Positions 33,433 through 41,427 of a stretch of 64,000 bases of DNA are shown here, one piece after another. The DNA lies in NCBI RefSeq assembly GCF_002257645.1, contig NZ_NQMO01000004.1, positions 62,001-126,000 of the forward strand, in the 5' to 3' direction. The position numbers and the translations under genes are program-made. The stretch comes from Paenibacillus sp. XY044. Lineage in GTDB: Bacteria > Bacillota > Bacilli > Paenibacillales > Paenibacillaceae. The notes beneath the pieces are model-generated. The model was not told where the DNA came from, made no database searches, and saw only the letters and a program-made list of their open reading frames with translations. Each line of letters opens with the position of its first letter. Position 1 is the stretch's first letter.

Positions 33433-34317
33433 ATGGATTGGCTCACGAGGATGCATCGAGCGATGGATTACATCGAATTGAATCTAACCGGCAAGATCGA
33501 ATTGAAGGAAGTTGCTCAATGTGCCTGTTGTTCTTCACATCAGTTCCAGAAAATGTTCTCATTCATTACAGATGTGTCTCTTGCGGAATACATAAGGAGA
33601 AGACGGCTTACTCTTGCTGCGATTGAATTGCAGAATAGTGATATGAGAGTTGTTGACATTGCTATAAAGTATGGTTATGAATCTCCGGTTTCATTCGCAA
33701 GGGCTTTTCAATTGTTGCATGGTGTTAATCCAGCAATGGCTCGAGAAGAAGGGACTGACCTCAAAGCCTATCCTCGGCTTTCCTTCCTTATTTCAATTAA
33801 AGGAGAAAAGGCTATGAACTATCGTATCGAGACAAAAGAACCCTTTCAAGTATTCGGAATCGAAAAAGTGTTTCAATTAAACGGAGTAGATACTCCAGCA
33901 GAATTATGGAAGCAAAGCCATGCTAACGGCGAGGTTGAAAGGCTTACGGACAATGCAGGCGATCTACCAGCTTTTTTAAATCAGGACTATCATAAAGTAC
34001 ATGCTGTTTGTAGCTACAAAAAAACAGAAGAAGGTAGTTTTCCGTATATGCTGTCCGCATTTGAAGGAGATTCAAGCAAAACTGATGGGTACACAAGTGT
34101 AACAATACCCGCTCAAACATGGGCAATTTTCCCCTCTGATCCGTTCACATGGGACAAATTTGATGAAACAATTGAGACATTATATAAACGATTCTTCTCC
34201 GAGTGGCTTCCTACTGCTGGATACGAACAGGTCGATGGAATGGAATTTGAAGTTACAGGAGTTAAAGACGGATTTAATTTTGTTGAGCTATGGTTTGCAG
34301 TAAGGAAAATAACTTAG
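33433..34317 (+). CDS. AraC-type regulator with GyrI-like effector domain
   Basis: A 294-residue regulator. The AraC DNA-binding pair is N-terminal at about 8-108 (IELKEVAQCACCSSHQFQKMFSF, VVDIAIKYGYESPVSFARAFQ); the GyrI-like/SOUL effector-binding domain follows at about 128-294. This Rob/SoxS-like layout binds hydrophobic drugs or metabolites. GAGGAGGG precedes the ATG. No obvious target gene is adjacent, since the next interval holds an unrelated stalk protein behind a repeat element. Confidence 0.88.
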   Translation: MDWLTRMHRAMDYIELNLTGKIELKEVAQCACCSSHQFQKMFSFITDVSLAEYIRRRRLTLAAIELQNSDMRVVDIAIKYGYESPVSFARAFQLLHGVNPAMAREEGTDLKAYPRLSFLISIKGEKAMNYRIETKEPFQVFGIEKVFQLNGVDTPAELWKQSHANGEVERLTDNAGDLPAFLNQDYHKVHAVCSYKKTEEGSFPYMLSAFEGDSSKTDGYTSVTIPAQTWAIFPSDPFTWDKFDETIETLYKRFFSEWLPTAGYEQVDGMEFEVTGVKDGFNFVELWFAVRKIT

Positions 34318-34405
34318 GTGTAATTGTCTAAAAACATCTTCTTTGATTATATTCAAATCAGATAGAGTAGTTTTCAAGTTGCAACTGCTCTTTGTTTCGT
34401 TAAGC

Positions 34406-34496
34406 TAACTGGGAACGATAGCTCAATAAAGACAAGAAGCCAGCCGATTACTTTGACCGGCTGGCTTTATTCAACTAACGGGCAGTTTAGCGCAAC
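34406..34496 (+). repeat. AACGGG element, best full copy
   Basis: Left arm TAACTGGGAACGATAGCTCA at 34406, hairpin AGCCAGCCG...CGGCTGGCT (34438-34467), right arm TAACGGGCAGTTTAGCG at 34476; spacing 70 bp. A second small hairpin GAGTAGTT...AACTGCTC lies just upstream (34365-34390). Confidence 0.85.
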
Positions 34497-34561
34497 ATTA
34501 CTTCACACTTCTCGTCATAATATTAGTTCACTAAAATATTCCAAGAAAGGAATAGAATATT

Positions 34562-35386
34562 ATGAAAAAGGTTCTCACAGGAATTTTCGCTGCATTCATT
34601 TTATCTATCTCTTCACCTGCATACGCGGCAGATATGCAAATAAAAGTTGGAGGTATTACTATTGCCTCCGATGTGAAGGCCGAAATTAAGAACAATCGAA
34701 CAATGGTGCCTTTGCGTTTTATCAGTGAAAATTTGGGAGCCAAGGTCAACTGGTCGGGTTCGGAAGTTACACTCGCAAAAAGCGATATGCGGGTAATCTT
34801 AAAATTGAAGAGCAATACAGCCGTGAAAAATGGTAAACCCGCGCTGCTCGATGCAAAACCATATATCAAGAATAATCGCATCATGGTTCCGCTTCGCTTT
34901 ATTGCCGAAACGTTTGACTGTAGCGTCGAATTCAGAAATTCGACAGTAAATGTTGAACCTGCTCCATTTGTTCTAGACGGTGTGAAAGTGAAGGCATTGA
35001 ATTACGAAGTTTACTATACAATGGGCAGCACAGTAGAACAAATTGATGGGAGTGCCTATCACGAAGCGATTTATCATCTTTTTGACAACAAAGGAAGTAA
35101 GGCGAATGCCCCTGCTGCGTACACATCGAGTGTTATAGAGCTTACAACGGGGGACTATTACATGAGTGGAAAGTTTGATTTTTTGGATCAAAAAGGGAAC
35201 AGCATCAAACAATTTGATCTCTATACTTTATCTCATTCCGAGGGCAATCCCGATGTTAGGTTATATGATGCGACTGAAAACCAATGGTATTTATTTACCT
35301 ATTCAGCAGTCCAATCGATTGATCAGTTCATTGAAACTGCCGGACGGAACGGTTTTTTGACGACGATCAGTGATACAAATCCATAA
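34562..35386 (+). CDS. Secreted stalk-domain (copper-amine-oxidase N-like) protein
   Basis: A 274-residue secreted protein with a signal peptide (cleavage likely after AYAA near residue 22). Two stalk repeats follow, each with NNRxMVPLRFI(S/A)E (about 44-60 and 97-115). This domain is a surface module found in many Paenibacillus envelope proteins and has no enzymatic role of its own. The C-terminal 130 residues form a beta-rich domain with TSSVIELTTGDYYMSG, unknown to me. AGAAAGGAA precedes the ATG. Related to but much longer than the protein at 40200. Confidence 0.82.
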   Translation: MKKVLTGIFAAFILSISSPAYAADMQIKVGGITIASDVKAEIKNNRTMVPLRFISENLGAKVNWSGSEVTLAKSDMRVILKLKSNTAVKNGKPALLDAKPYIKNNRIMVPLRFIAETFDCSVEFRNSTVNVEPAPFVLDGVKVKALNYEVYYTMGSTVEQIDGSAYHEAIYHLFDNKGSKANAPAAYTSSVIELTTGDYYMSGKFDFLDQKGNSIKQFDLYTLSHSEGNPDVRLYDATENQWYLFTYSAVQSIDQFIETAGRNGFLTTISDTNP

Positions 35387-35413
35387 GGCCACATTTTTTC
35401 TTATTACGAACGT

Positions 35414-35511
35414 TAACGGGAAACAAAAGCTATATCATGCACGACGGCAGCCGGGACCAAATAATCGGCTGGCGTCGTTAATTTTACGGGCAGGATAATG
35501 GAGTGATTTTG
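35414..35511 (+). repeat. AACGGG element, full copy
   Basis: Left arm TAACGGGAAACAAAAGC at 35414, hairpin ACGACGGCAGCCG...CGGCTGGCGTCGT (35439-35479), right arm TTACGGGCAGGATAATGG at 35484; spacing 70 bp. From the hairpin on it matches 1206-1275. Confidence 0.8.
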
Positions 35512-35590
35512 GTGAATTTCTCCTCAAGGTTATCGGGTGAGAGTCGTATCTTCTAAACGGCGGTTTCATGTCGCGAACGAATTGAAATTC
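35512..35590 (+). pseudogene. Relic of HAD phosphatase cassette
   Basis: GGTTATCGGGTGAGAGTCGT and the following CGGCGGTTTCATGTC match the motif II region of the HAD gene at 1307 (codons VSSKRRFHV). Since the upstream DNA also matches the start region of that gene, about 330 bp in between have been deleted and the rest of the gene is gone. Confidence 0.65.
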
Positions 35591-35630
35591 AATAATTATA
35601 GAAATAGGCAAATGGGTGGTGGGACAACTA

Positions 35631-36128
35631 ATGGATCATAAAATTCCTTTATTTATCGTAACAGGTGCAAGTGGATCAGGGAAAACATATGTCATCAAGG
35701 AGCTACGGAGAATGATGCCTGATTTTGATATATTTGACCCTGATCATCTTATTGAATTTCTTGGGCATGATTGGGAGAAAATCCGAAATATTTGGCTTCG
35801 GGTTGCACGGAATATCGCTCAAAGTGGACGCATGACTATAATATGCGGAACCATGATGCCTTGGGATATTGAAAAATGTGCGGATTATCCTTTTTTTAAG
35901 CATGTATATTACCTAAACCTGCATTGTAATGAAGAAACTCGCGAGAAACGTCTACGTGATAGAAATTGGTCAGAGGAAGAGATTCAAAACCACAAAAACT
36001 TTGCTAAACGATTGCTTGAAATTGCTGATGAGGTCTATAACCCGCCTATGCCTACGATTGATACAACAGATACTGATGTAACCGAGGTTGCCTCTCAGAT
36101 CAAAGAGTGGGTTCTCCAATACGCTTGA
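35631..36128 (+). CDS. P-loop nucleotide/small-molecule kinase-like protein
   Basis: A 165-residue P-loop protein with Walker A GASGSGKT at residues 12-19. A later LRDRNWSEEEIQNHKNFA stretch resembles the LID/arginine region of shikimate- and adenylate-type kinases. The ATG at 35631 (MDHKIPLF) is preferred to the GTG pair at 35616-35621; GGTGGTGGG lies 7 bases upstream. The gene follows the HAD relic directly within the same element-bounded interval. Substrate unknown. Confidence 0.75.
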   Translation: MDHKIPLFIVTGASGSGKTYVIKELRRMMPDFDIFDPDHLIEFLGHDWEKIRNIWLRVARNIAQSGRMTIICGTMMPWDIEKCADYPFFKHVYYLNLHCNEETREKRLRDRNWSEEEIQNHKNFAKRLLEIADEVYNPPMPTIDTTDTDVTEVASQIKEWVLQYA

Positions 36129-36152
36129 AGTAATGGGACACGATAACATTAC
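36126..36152 (+). repeat. AACGGG element, left arm
   Basis: GAAGTAATGGGACACGATAAC directly overlapping the end of the kinase-like gene; no hairpin or right arm follows. Confidence 0.45.
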
Positions 36153-36245
36153 GAGATAACAGACAGGAACATGCAACCAATTGATTTACAAAGCGTTATT
36201 TCCTAACGAAGAGCAAAGATACAAGGATGTCTAAGGGGGGATTCC

Positions 36246-36707
36246 TTGAGGGTTAGAATCCTTTTAGTAATCGTGCTTATTCTCTCTGTAATAGGGCTTA
36301 GTTGTTGGATTTTATTTGTACATAATGAAAACCAGTATACTTCCCAAATAACAATTAAACAAATTCCAGGAGTGTTACGAACAATTGATTTGCCTGACAT
36401 GCCTCAAGAATGGGAACTAGAATCCATCAAGAAGTATGATGATGGATTTATAAGTCCCATAGTTATTGTCAGTTATAAAAATGGAGTAACGGTCCGACTC
36501 ACTAGTAGCGCGTCATTTACCTTTACACATGAATTTGTTAAACAGAAGCCACCACAGAGATGGAAACAAAGAGTTGATTATTACCGGAGCGATGATTCAA
36601 TTGCTTATGTATTCACTTTAAATAGATTGACATATGCATTTTCCGCACCAATACATTTACAAGCTGAGATTGATAAAATGATGAATAACATGTTGAAATT
36701 AGGCTAA
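36246..36707 (+). CDS. Membrane-anchored protein, unknown
   Basis: A 153-residue protein with one N-terminal membrane segment or uncleaved signal (about 4-24) and an extracellular domain. The TTG at 36246 follows AAGGGGGG. Strands such as SPIVIVSYKNGVTVRLTSS and YVFTLNRLTYAFSAP suggest a beta-sandwich. No family recognised. It lies between an element left arm (36126) and a right arm (36800). Confidence 0.65.
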   Translation: MRVRILLVIVLILSVIGLSCWILFVHNENQYTSQITIKQIPGVLRTIDLPDMPQEWELESIKKYDDGFISPIVIVSYKNGVTVRLTSSASFTFTHEFVKQKPPQRWKQRVDYYRSDDSIAYVFTLNRLTYAFSAPIHLQAEIDKMMNNMLKLG

Positions 36708-36747
36708 ATGAAATAGATGAAAGGATCTGCTCGGCAGCTCCTCATTA

Positions 36748-36815
36748 GTAGTTGTTCAATGAAAATAAAGCTATACAACTTCTCCATTTTTTATCAAGCT
36801 AACGGGCAGTTTAGA
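36748..36815 (+). repeat. AACGGG element, partial
   Basis: Left-arm remnant AGTAGTTGTTCAATGAA at 36748 and right arm TCAAGCTAACGGGCAGTTTAG with TAACGGG at about 36799. Confidence 0.65.
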
Positions 36816-36917
36816 TTAGCAATCTGTAAGAAACAACCCGAACTGAAATGCCCTAAAATGTAGTTTATATAGAAAACGCTTATGAACAAATTTAATTGGA
36901 AAGGAATGAAAAGCTAA

Positions 36918-37523
36918 ATGGGAAATCTTGTTGTGCATATGTTCATGACCTTGGATGGCGTAGTTCAATCTCCCGGGTCGCCCAATGAAGATCGTGAAGG
37001 CGGTTTCGGCTACGGCGGATGGCAGGAACCTTATCGAGATCCGGTGACAGGACAACTGATCGCAGCTGATTATGCGAGCCTCGACGCTATGTTGATCGGA
37101 CGTAAAACGTACGAAATCTTTGCGTCGTACTGGCCGCAGGCGCCAGACACCAACCCGTTCACCAAACTGATGAACGAGAAACCGAAATATGTCGCATCCC
37201 GGACATTGACCAGCGTCGATTGGAATAATACAAAACTGCTCGACGCGGATGTGACCACAAGTGTGCCTTTGTTGAAGGAGCGTTACGAGGAGGTGCATGT
37301 CGTCGGCAGCAGCGACCTGGTCCAGACATTATTGCATCACGAACTGATTGACCGAATGAACATCTGGCAGTTTCCAGTAATACTCGGAGAGGGAAAACGA
37401 TTCTTCGGCGATGGAACGATACCGACGGCTCTGCAATTGCTTGAATCCAGAACGTTCTCCAAAGGCACGGTTCTATTGCGCTACGCGCTTGCGGGAGAAC
37501 CGTCTTTTGGCAGCATGGGGTGA
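36918..37523 (+). CDS. RibD C-terminal/dihydrofolate-reductase-like oxidoreductase
   Basis: A 201-residue NADPH-dependent reductase-fold protein of the RibD C-terminal (DHFR-like) family. Family signs: MTLDGVVQSPG at the start, LIGRKTYEIFASYWP, VVGSSDLVQTLL and PVILGEGKRFF. Members reduce pteridine- or pyrimidine-like compounds, but true substrates are mostly unknown. GAAAGGAATG precedes the ATG. It is followed after 24 bp by the S51-type gene, so the two may be cotranscribed. Confidence 0.87.
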   Translation: MGNLVVHMFMTLDGVVQSPGSPNEDREGGFGYGGWQEPYRDPVTGQLIAADYASLDAMLIGRKTYEIFASYWPQAPDTNPFTKLMNEKPKYVASRTLTSVDWNNTKLLDADVTTSVPLLKERYEEVHVVGSSDLVQTLLHHELIDRMNIWQFPVILGEGKRFFGDGTIPTALQLLESRTFSKGTVLLRYALAGEPSFGSMG

Positions 37524-37547
37524 GATGATACACAAAGGAGTGGAGTT

Positions 37548-38216
37548 ATGAAATTTCTGCTCACATCTGCAGGCATCAATAATAAAAGCATACACGATGC
37601 GCTGGTTGACATGCTGGGCAAACCCATTGCCGAGTCTAGCGCCCTCTGCATTCCCACCGCGATGTACGGACACCCCTGGGTCGGCCCCGGCGTCAAAGCC
37701 TGGCAGTTCATCAGCGGGAATTCCGAGAATCCCATGGTCGACCTGGGCTGGAAGTCCGTCGGCGTGCTGGAGCTCACAGCACTGCCAAGCATCGCCGAAG
37801 ACCGCTGGGTGCCGCTGGTCCGGGAGACGGACGTACTGCTAGTGGCGGGCGGCGACGCCCTCTACCTGTGCCACTGGATGCGGCAATCCGGGCTGGCAGA
37901 CCTCTTGCCGTCGCTGCACGCAGTCTATGTGGGAATGAGTGCGGGGAGCATGGTGATGTCCCCTAACATTGGGGAAGACTTCGTTGGCTGGACTCCACCC
38001 AACGGTGGCGATGAAACGCTGGGACTGGTTGATTTTGCAATGTTTCCGCACCTGGATCACGTGATGCTGCCGGGCAACACTATGGCTGCTGCAGAGAGAT
38101 GGGCCGCCGGGATGCAAGGGCCATCGTATGCGATGGATGACCAGACCGCCATCAAAGTGATTGACGGAGCAGTCGAAGTTGTCTCCGAAGGGCTTTGGAA
38201 GCTGTTCTCGCCCTGA
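37548..38216 (+). CDS. S51-family peptidase (peptidase E-like)
   Basis: A 222-residue class I glutamine-amidotransferase-like protein of peptidase family S51. The nucleophile motif is VGMSAGSM (Ser at about residue 131); GGDALYL and the late HLDHVMLPGN stretch fit the family, which includes alpha-aspartyl dipeptidase and cyanophycinase. AAAGGAGTGGAG precedes the ATG. G/C content is higher than in neighbouring patchwork genes. Confidence 0.82.
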   Translation: MKFLLTSAGINNKSIHDALVDMLGKPIAESSALCIPTAMYGHPWVGPGVKAWQFISGNSENPMVDLGWKSVGVLELTALPSIAEDRWVPLVRETDVLLVAGGDALYLCHWMRQSGLADLLPSLHAVYVGMSAGSMVMSPNIGEDFVGWTPPNGGDETLGLVDFAMFPHLDHVMLPGNTMAAAERWAAGMQGPSYAMDDQTAIKVIDGAVEVVSEGLWKLFSP

Positions 38217-38321
38217 TATTACTCCGCGGTTTACATATAATTGGTGCAACCGTAGTGGTATTTATTACGGTCGGTTTAGAGGTGTATTAGTCGAAAGGGA
38301 ATGTTGATTACTTTATTCAAC

Positions 38322-38412
38322 TAACGGAACACGATGGTTCAATCTGTAAGGAGCATTTCGCTACGGTGAAGTGCTCCTTACATTTTTTTCAATCAACAAC
38401 CTATAGGTTAGT
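38322..38412 (+). repeat. AACGGG element, with decayed right arm
   Basis: Left arm TAACGGAACACGATGGTTC, long hairpin GTAAGGAGCATTTC...GAAGTGCTCCTTAC with T-tract (38347-38389), right-arm relic AACCTATAGGTTAG at 38397. The hairpin also serves as a terminator between the S51 and DinB genes. Confidence 0.65.
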
Positions 38413-38466
38413 AAAGAGGTGGGGGATTCCAAAATTCGGGATAACAATGACGGAAAAATTCCTTGG

Positions 38467-38934
38467 TTAGCGCGACAGGACCTTTAACTGGCTCGATATC
38501 GTTCCAAGGTGAAAAGCTTCGTGAATCAGAGTGAAGTTTAACAACTCGCCTGGGGTGCTGAATTGGAACGATCCCAAGGAAAACGGAGCAGAAAGCTTCT
38601 CGCCCAGCATTTCAGGTGTCAGATCAGATATGCGGGACAGCTGCGCTGTTAACATTTCGATCAACTCTTCCTTCGATGGAGGATCAAACGTCCAGTCCAA
38701 GGGTTTTGTTCCTGTGTTAAACAGCGTTTCATACGAGTCCGGTATGACCGACGGGGAGCCAAAAATTAAAGGAGAATACTTATCCATCCAATAAATCATA
38801 TGGCCGAGATTCCAACGGATTGTATTGTTGAAACCATCCGCTTGAATGTCGAACAATTCCTCAGGGATAGCTTTTACCTGCTGCAGCACCAATTGACGTC
38901 CGGTTTTTGCCGTGTTGATAATCATTTCAGACAC
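38467..38934 (-). CDS. DinB-family protein
   Basis: A 155-residue four-helix-bundle protein of the DinB/YfiT-like group. Metal-binding histidines are plausible in NLGHMIYW and HEAFHLG. Members include thiol-dependent transferases (bacillithiol transferases) and damage-induced proteins. The start is a GTG after AAAGGAGGG. It is divergent from a LysR gene, which may regulate it. Activity not determined. Confidence 0.85.
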   Translation of the reverse strand: MSEMIINTAKTGRQLVLQQVKAIPEELFDIQADGFNNTIRWNLGHMIYWMDKYSPLIFGSPSVIPDSYETLFNTGTKPLDWTFDPPSKEELIEMLTAQLSRISDLTPEMLGEKLSAPFSLGSFQFSTPGELLNFTLIHEAFHLGTISSQLKVLSR

Positions 38935-38957
38935 GTCGATTCCCTCCTTTATAATGA

Positions 38958-38974
38958 GAACGATTGATACGTTC
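38958..38974. promoter_or_regulatory. Dyad in the DinB/LysR intergenic region
   Basis: GAACG-N7-CGTTC inverted repeat about 24 bp upstream of the DinB start, next to a TATAAT-like box on the same strand. It is a candidate LysR binding site. Confidence 0.45.
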
Positions 38975-39131
38975 CCAGTGTAGGTCTCACGGAGTTTACC
39001 ATCAATTCAGTGGGCATTACCGAAACGTTAAGTATGAGTTAACGATGATTCATTGACAGACAAATAAGATGGCATGACAATAATCATTGAACATTCATTC
39101 AGCTATGCAATGTGGAGAGCGGGTGTTAGTC

Positions 39132-40031
39132 ATGGAGTTAAAACAACTACAGTATTTTATGGCGATTTGTGAAGAGCTTCACTTCACGAGAGCAGCCGAA
39201 AAGATGGGAGTCAGCCCACCCAACATCAGCCAGCAGATCAGGAGATTGGAAGAAGAGTTAGGGGTGCTGTTATTCGATCGCGTGGGGAAAAAAATAGTAC
39301 TAACTGAAGCCGGAGCGATTCTTCAAAAACATGCTGCTGCCATGTTCGGGCATCTACAACAAGCGACCGACGCTATTGTTGATTTGAAGCATATGCAAGG
39401 CGGAGCGTTATCCATCGGCGTTTTGCCCGGTGACGCGGAATTCATGTTTAAAGCCTTTATACTGAACTTCCATCAGACCTATCCCACCATCTCCCTGTCC
39501 CTTCTGGAAACCATGGAAATAACAGAACAAGTTCTGGACCGAAGCATCGATTTCGGCGTAACCGTTGGCCCTGTTATCGATACACGTATCACGTCAATTC
39601 CCCTGTATCACGAGGAGTTCTCATTGGCGGTAAGTAAGAATGATCCTCTTGCCACGGAGTGCTTCATCCCCTTAAACAAACTGCATACCTTTAAGATGGT
39701 CATGTTCCCGCCCGATCATCAATACCGCATGCTGATTGACCGCTTTTGCATGGACCAAGGGTTTACTTTGCAGCCGCATATGGTGTCGACAACGTTATCC
39801 TCCCTCCTCCAGATGGTACAGAGCGGAGTTGGCTCCTGCATTCTGCCGAAAATGCTGCTGGACAATCTTCATAATTCAGACATCAAAGTTTTACACCTGA
39901 GGCATCCTACGCCATCTCAGGACTTTTGTCTGATCTACCGCAACGACAGATATGTCGGATACGCCATGCGCACGTTCATCAAGACTTTGAGATCTTACAT
40001 CGAGACCGCTATCAATCATTCGAAACCTTAG
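39132..40031 (+). CDS. LysR-family transcription regulator
   Basis: A 299-residue LysR regulator. The winged helix-turn-helix is at about 1-60 (LHFTRAAEKMGVSPPNISQQIRRLEEELG), followed by a linker helix and the two-lobe periplasmic-binding-like sensor domain. The ATG at 39132 (MELKQLQYF) matches the family start; the open frame to 39087 adds 15 residues. It is divergent from DinB. CynR/CbbR-like co-inducer unknown. Confidence 0.88.
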   Translation: MELKQLQYFMAICEELHFTRAAEKMGVSPPNISQQIRRLEEELGVLLFDRVGKKIVLTEAGAILQKHAAAMFGHLQQATDAIVDLKHMQGGALSIGVLPGDAEFMFKAFILNFHQTYPTISLSLLETMEITEQVLDRSIDFGVTVGPVIDTRITSIPLYHEEFSLAVSKNDPLATECFIPLNKLHTFKMVMFPPDHQYRMLIDRFCMDQGFTLQPHMVSTTLSSLLQMVQSGVGSCILPKMLLDNLHNSDIKVLHLRHPTPSQDFCLIYRNDRYVGYAMRTFIKTLRSYIETAINHSKP

Positions 40032-40035
40032 GGGG

Positions 40036-40136
40036 TAACGAACCTGAATTTTTGTATACCAGTCGGTTTTTATTACCTCAGCAGACTTTCTGATCGGCTG
40101 CTTTTTTCATTAAGCTAACGGGCAGGATAACGCAAC
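40036..40136 (+). repeat. AACGGG element, full copy
   Basis: Left-arm-like TAACGAACCTG at 40036, hairpin GCAGACTTTCTGATCGGCTGC with T-tract, right arm TAAGCTAACGGGCAGGATAA with TAACGGG at 40116. It lies 84 bp before the stalk gene. Confidence 0.7.
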
Positions 40137-40199
40137 AATATCCAAACATTATCGTTCTAATATAGGTAATCTTAAAAAGATAAAAAAGGAGTTTGGTTA

Positions 40200-40679
40200 A
40201 TGAAAATGCGGGGGATTCTCACCGTTGTTTTGTTGTCAATAGGCTTGATCGCACTTAACGTTCCCGTTAACGCGGTACCTTTTCCCGATTCTGTACAAGT
40301 AGGGTATCCTGATGGAAGTAAGGCGACATTAAGCAATGGAGATTACACGATAAATAATGGAAGTACCTTGGTGAATCCCGCTTATATAACGGGCGTACTC
40401 CCTTTTATTGTGCCAGGTAAAGGGATCTGGTGGGACAATACGAAGAAAACTTTGATAATTGCTTTTACCGATTCGGATGATTACATAAAGAAGCGATTTG
40501 CGATAAAGATCGGGGAAAAAGAATTTATAGATAACGGCAAGATCTTTGAGCTTCGTCAAGAAGCGGTTTTGGATAATGGCCGTGTGTATTTGCCAATCAG
40601 AGAAATTGCAGAGGCTTACGGGAATACAGTTCATTATACAAAGAGTAACGGATTAATCAACATTCTTATTCAAAAATAA
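40200..40679 (+). CDS. Short secreted stalk-domain protein
   Basis: A 159-residue secreted protein: signal peptide of about 25 residues ending near VNA, then one copper-amine-oxidase-N-like stalk domain with LRQEAVLDNGRVYLPIREIAE near 120-145. Probably an envelope protein with no catalytic part. AAAAAAGGAG lies before the ATG. Its last third is duplicated as a fragment at 10133-10321. Confidence 0.8.
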   Translation: MKMRGILTVVLLSIGLIALNVPVNAVPFPDSVQVGYPDGSKATLSNGDYTINNGSTLVNPAYITGVLPFIVPGKGIWWDNTKKTLIIAFTDSDDYIKKRFAIKIGEKEFIDNGKIFELRQEAVLDNGRVYLPIREIAEAYGNTVHYTKSNGLINILIQK

Positions 40680-40718
40680 ACTAAAATCCTGCAACAAAAC
40701 AAGATTTGGAGGAAAAGT

Positions 40719-41141
40719 ATGAAAGATCAGCGTTCGACTTACAATATCCAAAATGCTATCTTAATTTTTAAGATGAAATAGAGCGGTTGAAAGTACAAGC
40801 AACGATGGGTTGGCAGAAAGAGTTTCGAACCTTACAGTGGTACGGATTGCAAAATGGTATGAGTGTATTGGAAGTTGGTAGTGGACCTGGATATGGCTTT
40901 GAGTTGGATAGTTTCGCATGTGTTCTCTGAATATCCGGAAGCGATCCGCATTGAAGGACATACCGGAGTAGATAACACGGCTATGCGGGCTCTGTTTGCT
41001 AAATCGTTGTTTGTGTTGGAAGCATATCATCGTAAATCTTGGAGACAAGCAGGGCTATTGTTCGACTCCGTCGGTTACGTGGTGATTAGGGTAGACTGGG
41101 AGAACAATCAGGTTACACCCATTCCCCGGTCGATTAAATAA
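40719..41141 (+). pseudogene. Methyltransferase/GNAT chimeric pseudogene
   Basis: After GGAGGAAAAG and an ATG comes the start of a SAM-dependent methyltransferase (MKDQRSTYNIQNA), then a frameshift, then ERLKVQATMGWQKEF...and the SAM motif VLEVGSGPG. At 40893, within GCTTTGAGTTGGAT, the sequence switches to the C-terminal 75 codons of the GNAT at 1-338, out of frame with the methyltransferase. Neither activity can survive. The right end matches the GNAT gene to its stop codon. Confidence 0.75.
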
Positions 41142-41238
41142 TTAATAGAACCCACCGTTTCTTTGGAAATCATGGATTTCCAAGAGAAAAAGAGAACAGG
41201 GGGTAAGGCGGAGGAAACCTAACAGCGCCTAACTGAGT

Positions 41239-41280
41239 TAATGGCTTCGTCCCAACGAGGGACGAAGCCATTAGTTTTAT
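41239..41280 (+). terminator. Strong terminator
   Basis: AATGGCTTCGTCCC-AACGA-GGGACGAAGCCATT followed by AGTTTTATTT. Near it, AACTGAG upstream and GAACGGGACAG downstream may be decayed element arms. Confidence 0.75.
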
Positions 41281-41427
41281 TTGAGGAACGGGACAGCTCG
41301 CTATATAAAAATTGCTGATTTATGTTTAAGGTATATCTTCAATGCACGCCATGCGGTATGGAACACCCATCATAGGTGCGACTTGGTCTGGTGATCGGAA
41401 TCAGGAAGCATTCCTCACGGTAAATCT

